Shown piece after piece: positions 46,134 to 55,037 of a stretch of DNA of 64,000 nucleotides. The notes under the pieces are model-generated. The model made no database searches. It was not told the DNA's origin and saw nothing but the letters and a program-made list of their open reading frames with translations. The translations under genes were made by a program, and so were the position numbers. The stretch comes from an uncultured Erythrobacter sp. (GTDB lineage: Bacteria; Pseudomonadota; Alphaproteobacteria; Sphingomonadales; Sphingomonadaceae): contig CANKYI010000001.1 of NCBI GenBank assembly GCA_947488085.1, forward strand, positions 1,178,001-1,242,000, given 5' to 3'. How positions within the stretch are numbered: position 1 is the first letter of the stretch; the number at the start of each line of letters is the position of its first letter.

Positions 46134-46721
46134 ATGGTCGACACTTCTCCATCCGATAAGCAAACTCTGCGCAAAAAACTGCGCACCGCACGGCGGGAGC
46201 ATGTGGCCGCTCAACCGGATTCGATCCGCGCTCTGCTGTTCCATCGCCCGCCAGCCCCTTTGCTGGGAAAGATCGGAGCTGACGCGGTAATCGGGCTGTA
46301 TCACGCGAATGCGCAAGAGGCCCCGGCAGCCGGCTATGCGCGCTTTTTTCAGGAGGCGGGACACACAATTGCCCTGCCCTATTTTGCCTCGCCCGATGCG
46401 CCGATGACATTTCGCATGCATGATGATCCGCATGGGGAAAGCGACCTTGAACCCGGCCCCTTTGATCTGCATCAACCCGCATCCAATGCGCCAGAAATTG
46501 CGCCTGATGTCCTGTTCGTGCCTCTGATTGGATTCACCGCTGACCTAGACAGATTGGGTCAGGGCGGCGGACATTATGATCGCTGGCTCGCGGAACATCC
46601 AGGCCGCATGGCCATTGGACTTGCATGGGATGTGCAATGTGTGGAGGCGCTTCCGACAGAGCCGCATGATATCGCCCTTGATGCGGTGGTTACGCCGACA
46701 CGAATTTACGGAATAGGATAA
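46134..46721 (+). CDS. 5-formyltetrahydrofolate cyclo-ligase
   Basis: A 195-residue folate enzyme converting 5-formyl-THF to methenyl-THF with ATP. N-terminal KQTLRKKLRTARRE is the basic substrate-binding helix. LFVPLIGFTADLDRLGQGGGHYDRWL is the nucleotide-binding signature, and ALDAVVTPTRIYG closes the protein. An in-frame ATG at 46107 would add nine residues; the later one fits the family better. It follows 6S RNA and shares its stop with the DUF2842 start. Confidence 0.9.
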   Translation: MVDTSPSDKQTLRKKLRTARREHVAAQPDSIRALLFHRPPAPLLGKIGADAVIGLYHANAQEAPAAGYARFFQEAGHTIALPYFASPDAPMTFRMHDDPHGESDLEPGPFDLHQPASNAPEIAPDVLFVPLIGFTADLDRLGQGGGHYDRWLAEHPGRMAIGLAWDVQCVEALPTEPHDIALDAVVTPTRIYGIG

Positions 46722-46966
46722 TGCGCGAGACACCGACCTGGCGAATTCCGATTGGCATTATCGGCCTGTTTGTCGGGTTGATGGTCTATGCCATTCTCAT
46801 CGCTCGATACGCGCCCGATATCATCGGCAGCTGGCCGGGACTGGCGCAGACTTTGGTCTATCTGGTGCTAGGTCTGATCTGGCTGTTGCCCTTGGGGCGC
46901 TTTCTGATCTGGATGGAGACCGGAAAGTGGTCGCGCCCCAAAGCAGAAAGCCCGTCAAGCGAATAA
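46721..46966 (+). CDS. DUF2842 membrane protein
   Basis: An 81-residue protein with two transmembrane helices (about 9-29 and 42-62) followed by the RFLIWMETGKW motif typical of DUF2842. Function is unknown. It is coupled to the cyclo-ligase gene by a TAATG junction. Confidence 0.9.
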   Translation: MRETPTWRIPIGIIGLFVGLMVYAILIARYAPDIIGSWPGLAQTLVYLVLGLIWLLPLGRFLIWMETGKWSRPKAESPSSE

Positions 46967-47061
46967 GTCCCGACGCAATCCGCGTGTTCAGCCGCAATCA
47001 AGCCTTCATTTTGCATCATTACTTCAACGGGTTCAGCAATTGGGGGGAATGAATAAGCGCG

Positions 47062-48746
47062 ATGAGTGATGCAGCGGCCAACGATGGCGATGCGATCGCG
47101 AGCCTCGACATCTCAAAGCTGACTCAGATTTACGCCTCGGCCTATTACGCACGGCGGGTCTGTCAGCTGTTCTGCTTCCTCCTGCTTTTCATATTCTTCG
47201 TCAGCGCTTTCAATTTCGCGGCTGATCTTTTCATCTGGGTTTTGGGCGCATCGGCCTATGCGATTTCGCAAGGGGGACAGCCCTGGCCCACATCCCCTGC
47301 TTTTGACGCCTTCGATGATGTTTTGAGCCTGTGGGACATCGCCTGCGTCGCATTGGCGACGGTGACCTTTGCGTTGTTTGCGCAACTTCAACGCGCATGG
47401 TGGGTGCTTGGCCTTGCCGCATTGGGCCTCACGATCAACCTTGTCGCTGCGTATTTCGGAGCGATGGGTTACGGCTACGAATGGGTTGATGACACAGGCG
47501 CGAACATGGGCGCGGACATGGGCACCGCACAATCTCTGGTCCCGATCCTTTACATGTCAGGGCTGATCATACTGCACGCCTACTTCGCGTGGCTCGCCAT
47601 TACGGGGCAGCGCGCGGTGCACCGATTGCCGAATGATGAACGGATGCGTTTGCGCGAATTTGACGCGGCTGAAAGCGGGCGAACATGGGTCGATACGGTC
47701 AAGAGCCTGTTCAACATCCCGCAGGCCAATCGTTATGCGAAACGGCGGGTATGGACCGGCTTTTTGATGATGATTGCAGGGGTCGCAAACTTCACCAATT
47801 TCTGGCGCGCGACGATTGTGTTCATCTTTGTGTGCCTCATCCCTGTTGTCGCGACCTATCTCTTCCCTAATATCGGCGTTGTGGTGAGAGCCCTGATCGA
47901 AGGGCGCAATTTGGGGCAGGTTGCCATCGACCTCACCATCGTCGCGATCTTCCTCGCATTCTATCTCACTGTGATCATGGTCATTCCATATGCCGTGGGC
48001 GTGCTATCGCGTGCCTGTGTGCGGCAGGCGGAAAAGCAAATGCGCACCTCGCTGGAAGAAATCCAACATCTTGATGAGCGCGCGCCGATCCTGTTCTTGC
48101 GCTCTTTCCTCAATGACACCGTCCCTCTTCCTGAAGGACGCTTCACACCGGCCAAATGGATGCTGGACGGGGCAGGCGCTTTGTCGACGTTGGATATGAT
48201 GATTTTGGATGAAGGCACGCGGACAGGACCGACTGTGGCTCTGGGCAATCCTGATGACCCTGCGCCGCCCTATGGTGTGGCGCGCGGATATTTTGAGCAT
48301 GACAGCTGGAAAGATGCTGTGATGGGTCTGTGTGAGCGCGCGGTCGCCATTGTCCTCGTGCTGGATCAGACCGAGGGGGTCGAGTGGGAAATCGGTCATA
48401 TTGCGGCGCGGCGTTACACCGGAAAGACGCTGTTTCTGTTGGCACCCGAGGATGTTGGTAAGGAACGCGGTGCATTGCTGTTGGGCACCGCATTAGCGCG
48501 AGCGACTCAGCGCGATGTCCCGGCGATGATTGCACTGGTGGCGGAACAAAAGAGCGCGGCACCATTCGGATTCGTCTTGGTGGAAGGAGAGCCGCAGCTG
48601 CTGTGTTCGCCCGCTTTGCGCCAATATGATTATCTGGTCTCGCTGCGGCGGTTCATGCGGATGCTGCCCGATCAATCAAGCACACCGCAATTGAATCAGA
48701 GCATTCCGATAAGTGGGGGATCCGCAACGCCAATTTACAAAGTAAA

Positions 48747-48768
<22 letters not shown>
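47062..48768 (+). CDS. Multi-pass membrane protein with unassigned Rossmann-like (possibly TIR-like) C-terminal domain
   Basis: A 568-residue protein I cannot assign to a named family. Predicted helices lie at about 33-60, 90-135 (two), 160-182, 230-268 (two) and 288-315. A short coiled stretch (318-340) leads to a cytosolic domain (about 341-535). That domain begins with a hydrophobic strand LFLRSF (344-349) and has GPTVALGNPDDPAPPYG (389-405), an aromatic W416, a buried strand AVAIVLVLDQTEG (427-439) and WEIGHI (442-447). Strand order, and a Trp-Glu pair in the helix after the third strand, resemble TIR-type folds. That would make Glu443 a candidate catalytic residue. This is inference from pattern only. 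Its last seven codons lie inside tRNA-Asp on the opposite strand. Confidence 0.7.
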
Positions 48769-48823
<55 letters not shown>

Positions 48824-48921
48824 GTAAAGCAGCTAAAAACCGCTTGGGAGCAGGGCCATTAGGCCCCGTGCGATTGGCTGTCAACGCCCCTGACCACCAT
48901 TTCGCATCATTTTGAAAAACA

Positions 48922-50202
48922 TTATTCACTCAACAGCAAAACAGGCGTCTCAATCAGCTTTTTCACGTCCTGAATAAAGCTTGCCGCATCAAAGCCATCC
49001 ACGACCCGGTGATCGCAGGAAATTGAGATATTCATCAGCTTGCGCTTCTCAACCCTCTCCGTGCTGTCGGGTCCGGTGACGAACATCGGCCGTTCGATAA
49101 TCCTGTTGGGCCCGATGATCGCAACCTCGGGGCGGTTGATAACCGGCGTGGTCGCAACCCCGCCCAATGGGCCAAGCGATGTGACAGTCAATGTTGACCC
49201 AGAAAGCTCATCCGATTTGGCCGAGCCATCGCGCGCGGCCTGAGCCAAGCGTCCGATTTCCACCGCCAGCTGCCACAGATTGCGGGCCTGTGCGTCGCGG
49301 ATCACTGGCACCATCAAACCGCCATCGGTTTGAGTCGCCATGCCCAAATGTACGCTGCCATGGCGGGTCACGATGCCTGCTTCATCATCGTAACGCGCAT
49401 TGATCATTGGATAGTTCGGGATCATTTTGCAGAACGCGGTGATCAAAAGCGGGAGCATTGTCAGCTTAGGCTTTTGCCCGCGCGCGCTGTTCAGGTCTGA
49501 GCGCATCGCTTCAAGCGCGGTGACATCGCATTCCTCAACATAGGTGAAATGCGGAATGTTACGCTTTGCCGCGGCCATATTCTGCGCGATCCGTTTGCGC
49601 AGGCCAATAACCTTGATCGCTTCATCATCGCGTGATGCACCGGCGGGGGAGAAACCACCGCCGGAATTGTAAGCAAGGAATTGGTCGAGATCGCCGTGGC
49701 GCACACGGCTGCCATCGGCAGGTTTGACCTGTGTCAAATCGACGCTGAGGTCTCGGGCGCGCTGACGCACGGCGGGGCTGGCAAGGACTTTAGCGCCTTC
49801 GATCTTTTCCGCTTCTGCGCCGCCTGTGGCCGGTTCCGGATTCACTGCCGCCACGGGTGGAGGCGTTGGCTCAGGGGTTGGTTCAGGCGCAGGCATAGGA
49901 GCCGGTGTCGGTGCAGGCGCTGGTGCGGGAGTTTCCGCCGCGACTTCGTCCGCACCTTCCCCTTCGACTTCCACCACGACCAACATCGCGCCAACCGCAA
50001 TCACATCGCCAACTTCTCCAGCCACTGCGGTCACAGTGCCGGTCACAGGGCTTTCGATATCAATCGTCGCCTTGTCAGTCATCACATCGACGAGGTGCTG
50101 GTCCTCCTCGACTGTATCGCCAACTTTGACTTGCCATTCGACGATCTCCGCCTCGGCCACGCCTTCGCCCACATCGGGCATGTTGAAAGTGAAAGTCGCC
50201 AT
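48922..50202 (-). CDS. bkdB: Branched-chain 2-oxoacid dehydrogenase E2 (lipoyl acyltransferase)
   Basis: A 426-residue E2. The lipoyl domain (1-80) has the lipoyl lysine in MTDKATIDI. A Pro/Ala-rich linker (about 92-130) and a peripheral-subunit-binding domain (about 145-180, LASPAVRQRARDL) precede the catalytic acyltransferase domain. That domain ends with CDHRVVDGFDAASF, which contains the active-site His and Asp. The single lipoyl domain and E1alpha/E1beta partners point to the branched-chain complex rather than pyruvate or 2-oxoglutarate dehydrogenase. No E3 gene is adjacent. Confidence 0.92.
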   Translation of the reverse strand: MATFTFNMPDVGEGVAEAEIVEWQVKVGDTVEEDQHLVDVMTDKATIDIESPVTGTVTAVAGEVGDVIAVGAMLVVVEVEGEGADEVAAETPAPAPAPTPAPMPAPEPTPEPTPPPVAAVNPEPATGGAEAEKIEGAKVLASPAVRQRARDLSVDLTQVKPADGSRVRHGDLDQFLAYNSGGGFSPAGASRDDEAIKVIGLRKRIAQNMAAAKRNIPHFTYVEECDVTALEAMRSDLNSARGQKPKLTMLPLLITAFCKMIPNYPMINARYDDEAGIVTRHGSVHLGMATQTDGGLMVPVIRDAQARNLWQLAVEIGRLAQAARDGSAKSDELSGSTLTVTSLGPLGGVATTPVINRPEVAIIGPNRIIERPMFVTGPDSTERVEKRKLMNISISCDHRVVDGFDAASFIQDVKKLIETPVLLLSE

Positions 50203-50207
50203 TGCGT

Positions 50208-51266
50208 CTAGTCCTTGAGGATTTTGTCGATGGCCTCGCCGATGCGGACCGGGCCAGGGAAATACGCCCATTCGAGGCTGTGAGGATAGGGTGTGTCAAA
50301 GCCGGTCACGCGTTCAACCGGTGCTTCGAGATGGTAGAAACAGCGTTCCGTGACGAGCGCTGAAAGCTCAGCGCCAAAGCCCGATGTGCGGGTCGCCTCA
50401 TGCACGATCAAACAGCGACCGGTTTTCTCAACCGATGCCTCGATCGCCTCGATATCCAGCGGCACCAGCGTGCGGAGGTCAAGAATATCGGCATCAATGC
50501 CCTTCTCGCGGCACACCGCCTCTGCCACATGAACCATGGTGCCATAGGCTAGAACAGTGAGCGCTTCGCCGGATTGAACATGGCGCGCCTTGCCCAGTGG
50601 GATTTTGTAATAGCCCTCTGGCACCACGCTATCCGGGTGCTTCTTCCATGGCTCAACCGGCTTGTCATAAAAGCCTGTAAAGGGGCCGTTATAAATCCGT
50701 TTGGGCTCGAAGAAGATCGTCGGATCGTTGTCCTCGATGCAAGAGATCAGCAGCCCCTTGGCATCGTAAGGAGTGGCCGGGATCACAGTTTTCAGACCCG
50801 CCACATGAGTGAACAAGCTCTCTGGGCTTTGCGAGTGTGTCTGACCACCAAAGATACCACCGCCAAAGGGTGAGCGCACCGTCATCGGCGCTATGTATTC
50901 ATTGGCAGAGCGATATCGCAGCCGCGCAGCCTCTGAGATAAGCTGATCAAGGCCGGGATAGATGTAATCGGCAAACTGAATTTCCGGCACTGGGCGCAGG
51001 CCGTAAGCCCCCATCCCGACAGCGACACCGATGATGCCGCACTCATTGATCGGCGTGTCGAAAACACGGGTCTTGCCGTGTTTCTCCTGAAGCCCGGCGG
51101 TGCAGCGGAACACACCTCCGAAATAGCCAACATCTTCGCCCATAACGACGACATCAGGATCACGCGTCAACATCACATCAAGCGCTTCGTTGATCGCCTC
51201 GATCATATTGATCCGACGCTCAGTGCCAGCCTCAGCGGCGTTTATGTCTTTGCTCTGTGCGTTCAT
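50208..51266 (-). CDS. bkdA2: Branched-chain 2-oxoacid dehydrogenase E1 beta subunit
   Basis: A 352-residue E1 beta subunit. Family segments are INEALDVML, VVMGEDVGYFGGVFR, RVFDTPINECGIIGVAVGMGAYG and FADYIYPGLDQ. The C-terminal domain binds thiamine diphosphate jointly with E1alpha. The start at 51266 overlaps the E1alpha stop (ATGA); the longer frame to 51467 has no support. E2 begins six bases downstream. Confidence 0.94.
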   Translation of the reverse strand: MNAQSKDINAAEAGTERRINMIEAINEALDVMLTRDPDVVVMGEDVGYFGGVFRCTAGLQEKHGKTRVFDTPINECGIIGVAVGMGAYGLRPVPEIQFADYIYPGLDQLISEAARLRYRSANEYIAPMTVRSPFGGGIFGGQTHSQSPESLFTHVAGLKTVIPATPYDAKGLLISCIEDNDPTIFFEPKRIYNGPFTGFYDKPVEPWKKHPDSVVPEGYYKIPLGKARHVQSGEALTVLAYGTMVHVAEAVCREKGIDADILDLRTLVPLDIEAIEASVEKTGRCLIVHEATRTSGFGAELSALVTERCFYHLEAPVERVTGFDTPYPHSLEWAYFPGPVRIGEAIDKILKD

Positions 51267-52567
51267 TTGCCAGCTCCGTCCATAGGATGCTGGTCGGGCC
51301 ATTTGATCTTGCGCTCTTTGGTCGCCTGGGCCGCTTGCTCTTTCAGATGCCATGGCAGTTCTTCGAATACGTCTTCGAACATGGTGTGGAAGGGATGGTG
51401 CAAACCATGGCCAAGGATGCCGTTCTTCTCGGCTTCTTTGGTGGTCGCTTTCACTTCCTCGGCGCACGCTTTGTCCATCGCGGCCTGACGATCCTCATCC
51501 CATTCGCCAATCGCGATCAGGTGATTTTTGAGGCGCATGACGGGATCACCGAGTGGCCATTCCTCGCGCTCTTGCGCGCTGCGATACCCGCTCGGGTCAT
51601 CCGATGTGGAGTGCCCCTCTGCGCGATATGTGAAGTATTCGATCAGGGTCGGCCCTTGGTTCGCCCGTGCTCGGTTCGCTGCCCATTGCTGAGCAGCGTA
51701 ACATGCAAGCGCGTCGTTTCCATCGACCCTCAGACCCGCAAGGCCATAACCCAGAGCGCGCGCAGCAAAGGTGGTGCGCTCCGACCCGGCAAATCCGGAG
51801 AAGCTGGAGATTGCCCATTGGTTGTTGATCACATTCAGGATCACCGGTGCGTTGTAAACGGTTGCGAATGTGCAGGCAGAGTGGAAGTCACCCTCTGCCG
51901 TGCTGCCTTCGCCCACCCAAGTCGCCGCGATCCGGCTGTCGCCCTTGATCGCACTCGCCATGGCCCAGCCAACCGCTTGCGGGGTTTGCGTGGCGAGGTT
52001 GCCTGAGATTGAGAAAAAACTGTGTTCGCGGCTCGAATACATGATCGGCAGCTGGCGACCTTTCAGCTTGTCGCCTTTGTTCGAGTAAATCTGATTGATC
52101 ATCTCGATCAGCGGGTATCCGCGCGCAATCAGAATGCCCTGCTGGCGATAGCTGGGGAACACCATATCGTCTGACGCGAGCGCCATGGAGGAAGCAACGC
52201 TGGTCGCCTCTTCACCGGTGCATTTCATGTAAAAGCTGGTCTTGCCCTGACGTTGCCCACGAAACATGCGCTCATCAAAGGCGCGCACCATCGCCATATG
52301 GCCGAGCATTGTGCGCAACGTATCGGGATCAAGCTTTGGATCCCACGGCCCATGCGCCTTATCATCATCGCCCAAAACGCGGACGAGATCATAGGCGAGG
52401 TCTTTCATCTCACCGGGTGCGCAGCCTTCGTCGGGACGCGCTTGTGCGCCCGCCTCGCTAACCTCGACATCGGCGAAATTGACTGGATCGCCGGGACGGG
52501 ACCGCGGCTCTGGCACATGCAGTGCGAGCGCCGGGCGGTTCGGGTTTGGATCGGCCATGTCGGCCAT
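51263..52567 (-). CDS. bkdA1: Branched-chain 2-oxoacid dehydrogenase E1 alpha subunit
   Basis: A 434-residue E1 alpha subunit. A long N-terminal extension (about 1-75) is typical of the bacterial branched-chain type. The thiamine diphosphate motif is GEGSTAEGDFHSACTFATVYNAPVILNVINNQWAIS, split around GEG and NN. The phospho-loop region YRAEGHSTSDDPSGYR matches the family. It decarboxylates 2-oxoacids from Val, Leu and Ile. The first ATG (52567) and the third-codon-later ATG (52558) are both possible. E1beta follows with a four-base overlap. Confidence 0.94.
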   Translation of the reverse strand: MADMADPNPNRPALALHVPEPRSRPGDPVNFADVEVSEAGAQARPDEGCAPGEMKDLAYDLVRVLGDDDKAHGPWDPKLDPDTLRTMLGHMAMVRAFDERMFRGQRQGKTSFYMKCTGEEATSVASSMALASDDMVFPSYRQQGILIARGYPLIEMINQIYSNKGDKLKGRQLPIMYSSREHSFFSISGNLATQTPQAVGWAMASAIKGDSRIAATWVGEGSTAEGDFHSACTFATVYNAPVILNVINNQWAISSFSGFAGSERTTFAARALGYGLAGLRVDGNDALACYAAQQWAANRARANQGPTLIEYFTYRAEGHSTSDDPSGYRSAQEREEWPLGDPVMRLKNHLIAIGEWDEDRQAAMDKACAEEVKATTKEAEKNGILGHGLHHPFHTMFEDVFEELPWHLKEQAAQATKERKIKWPDQHPMDGAGK

Positions 52568-52639
52568 AAAATTGCTCTCCCAAGACAGCTATCAAGAGAG
52601 CGGGTATGTCAGCGAAATCGGACGGTCAAGCGTCGCGGA

Positions 52640-53584
52640 TCACACCGCAACAGGAGCCTTGATCGGGGGCAGCGGCGCGTAATCATGCACTACGAAATCC
52701 TCGATTTGGTAGTCGAAAATTGTTTCGGGCTTTCGCGTGATTTCAAACGTGGGATGGCCCTGCGGTTCGCGAGTCAGCTGTTCCTCGATCAAATGCGCAT
52801 GGTTGAGATAAAGGTGCACATCGCCGCCCATCCACACCAATTCGCCCGGCTCAAGCCCGACCTGCTGCGCCATCATCCGCGTCAATAAAGCCGCCGACCA
52901 CAGGTTAAATGGCAGGCCCAAAGCCACATCGCAGCTGCGTTGGTAGAGCACGCAATTGAGGCGGTCTCCCGTCACATGAAACTGATAGGTCTTATGACAC
53001 GGCGGCAGCGCCATCTGGTCCAGCTCTGCCACATTCCAGCCCTCGATAATATGGCGGCGGCTGCCCGGATTGGATTTGAGGCTTTCCACCACTTGCGCAA
53101 CCTGATTGATCCCCGGCCCCCGCTCAAACAAGCCGTCCTTGCGATAGCGGTACGTGGGCCAATCGACCCATTGCTTGCCATAAACCGGGCCCAAATCACC
53201 CCAGCGCTCCGCAAACGCTTCATCATCGGCGATCCGCGCGACAAAAGCCTCAAGGCTGATCGCCTCGCCGCTCTCTTTGACATAGCGCGCATGGGGCCAT
53301 TCGTTCCAAATCTTCACCCCTTGCAGCACCAGCGGGCGAATATTGGTTTCACCAGTCAGGAACCAGAGCATCTCGCGCGTCGCGGTCTTCCAATAGACCC
53401 GCTTGGTCGTGAGTAGCGGCATCGCGCCATCGCCCAGATCATAACGAAGCTGCGCCCCGCAAATCGACCGCGTGCCGATCCCGGTGCGATCAGCGCGTTC
53501 GCTGCCGCTCTCCCAAATCTGTCGCATCAGATCGAGATATTGTTGTTCTGGATGAGTGGTGGTTTGACGTGAAGCGCTTGCCAT
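52640..53584 (-). CDS. thyA: Thymidylate synthase ThyA
   Basis: A 314-residue folate-dependent thymidylate synthase making dTMP from dUMP. Key segments are the N-terminal DRTGIGT, LLTTKRVYWK, the catalytic cysteine in LPPCHKTYQFHV, RSCDVALGLPFNLW and GDVHLYLNH. It carries the roughly 50-residue insertion also found in the longer bacterial forms. The in-frame extension to 53635 lacks family support. The DUF3429 gene lies upstream on the same strand. Confidence 0.96.
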   Translation of the reverse strand: MASASRQTTTHPEQQYLDLMRQIWESGSERADRTGIGTRSICGAQLRYDLGDGAMPLLTTKRVYWKTATREMLWFLTGETNIRPLVLQGVKIWNEWPHARYVKESGEAISLEAFVARIADDEAFAERWGDLGPVYGKQWVDWPTYRYRKDGLFERGPGINQVAQVVESLKSNPGSRRHIIEGWNVAELDQMALPPCHKTYQFHVTGDRLNCVLYQRSCDVALGLPFNLWSAALLTRMMAQQVGLEPGELVWMGGDVHLYLNHAHLIEEQLTREPQGHPTFEITRKPETIFDYQIEDFVVHDYAPLPPIKAPVAV

Positions 53585-53646
53585 GGGGCAAACTATAGAG
53601 CCGCACGGCCACGCTTTCCACCCGGCCATCCACACCTACGCACCAT

Positions 53647-54114
53647 TCAAACGATAGCGTCTGCCACAAATCCAAGAGCAATCGTCAAAGCGCCCAACCC
53701 CGCCGACAATTGCACGCGCAGCCGCATGAAATCCTTGCTCGCAAAACCAAGCGCGCGATCTACCAGCGGCGACAGGAAGATCAGCGCTCCGAGATATAAT
53801 AGCGCAGGTCCAGGCCAGTCCCATCCAAACGTCCAAGGCAAAAACAACGACACTGCTAACAAGCTGGGCATCACTGCGACCAAGTAGGCACCTGCGCCGC
53901 CCTTACCACTGGCGATCGCTTGACCCCACCATACTCCACCGAGAAAGCTGAAAATTGCTGCTGAGTAAGCAAAGCCCCCGGCCAGCGCGCTGTAGGCGTA
54001 TTCGTGCCCAATTGCCGACAATGCGACGCAGATAATCTGCGGCAACAATCCGGCATAGCCGAGCCAACGGGATGCAGGAGTAAGAGAGGGCGTGAGCGAA
54101 GTTTGCGTGTCCAT
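53647..54114 (-). CDS. DUF3429 membrane protein
   Basis: A 155-residue protein with five predicted helices covering most of its length (about 17-37, 43-63, 72-92, 98-117 and 130-154). The segment FSFLGGVWWGQAI matches DUF3429. Function is unknown. It is divergent from the SDR gene, sharing a 78-base intergenic region. Confidence 0.88.
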   Translation of the reverse strand: MDTQTSLTPSLTPASRWLGYAGLLPQIICVALSAIGHEYAYSALAGGFAYSAAIFSFLGGVWWGQAIASGKGGAGAYLVAVMPSLLAVSLFLPWTFGWDWPGPALLYLGALIFLSPLVDRALGFASKDFMRLRVQLSAGLGALTIALGFVADAIV

Positions 54115-54192
54115 GATGCGTGAAACCGCGCGGTGGCGCTGCCGGTTCCCGCTAACCTTGCGACACAGCGAGAATTGCGCCACCCATCGCCC

Positions 54193-54966
54193 ATGAACAT
54201 ATTCGATCTTTCGGGCCATGTGGCCATTATCACTGGCGGCAATGGCGGCATCGGGCTGAGCATGGCGCGCGGTCTGATCAAATCGGGCGCGAATGTTGCG
54301 ATCTGGGCGCGCAATGAGGAAAAGAACGCAGCTGCCTTAGATGAGCTGCGCGCATTGGGCGGCGGGGAAGCAATCGCCTTCACCTGTGATGTTGCCGATG
54401 ACTCGCAGGTAGAGGCCGCGATGGCGCAGACGCTGGAGCGGTTTGGCCGCGTCGATAGCGCCTTTGCCAATGCCGGAATTTCGGGTGCTGGCACACGCAT
54501 CCCCGATATGACCAGCGAAGGGTGGGATCAGACGATGGCCGTCAATGCGCGCGGCCCTGCGCTCGTCTACAAACACGCATCACGCCATATGATTGCGCGC
54601 GCAGAAAATGGCGACGCGGGTGGCAAACTGATCGTCACATCATCTGGTCAATCGATCATGGGCGTCAACAAAAGCTCCGATTACGCGGCCTCCAAGGCCG
54701 CCGTAAACGGACTGACACGCGGCGCAGCCTTTGAGTTGGCTCGCTATCAGATCACTGCCAATGCTCTATTGTTTGGGTTTTACGAAACTGAGATCACTGC
54801 GAAGGCCAACCCCAAATTCGCCCAGTGGATTGCAAACCGCGTCCCCCTTGGCCGACCGGGCGATCATTCCGGGCTCGAAGGGCTAGCTGTATTCTATGCG
54901 TCGGCGCATAGCGATTACATCACCGGTCAATGCCTGCCAGTGGATGGCGGGCTCTGCATCAGCTAG
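54193..54966 (+). CDS. Short-chain dehydrogenase/reductase
   Basis: A 257-residue classical SDR. The cofactor motif is TGGNGGIG (about 14-21), followed by CDVAD, NAGISG and catalytic Ser in TSSGQS. The YAASK motif supplies Tyr and Lys, and a C-terminal CLPVDGGLCIS closes the protein. Substrate is unknown. The start at 54193 fits the family; the in-frame start at 54133 adds 20 unsupported residues. Confidence 0.93.
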   Translation: MNIFDLSGHVAIITGGNGGIGLSMARGLIKSGANVAIWARNEEKNAAALDELRALGGGEAIAFTCDVADDSQVEAAMAQTLERFGRVDSAFANAGISGAGTRIPDMTSEGWDQTMAVNARGPALVYKHASRHMIARAENGDAGGKLIVTSSGQSIMGVNKSSDYAASKAAVNGLTRGAAFELARYQITANALLFGFYETEITAKANPKFAQWIANRVPLGRPGDHSGLEGLAVFYASAHSDYITGQCLPVDGGLCIS

Positions 54967-55037
54967 GTGCGTTTGGAACACTCGGCGGACATGGCCGTTT
55001 GGATCGCATAGGCCACAATCGAAGGAACTGCCTCCAC

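Noticed and set aside
49855..49940. Repetitive Pro/Ala-coding stretch that looks like a simple repeat
   Set aside because: It is the flexible linker between lipoyl and subunit-binding domains of the E2 protein, a normal feature.
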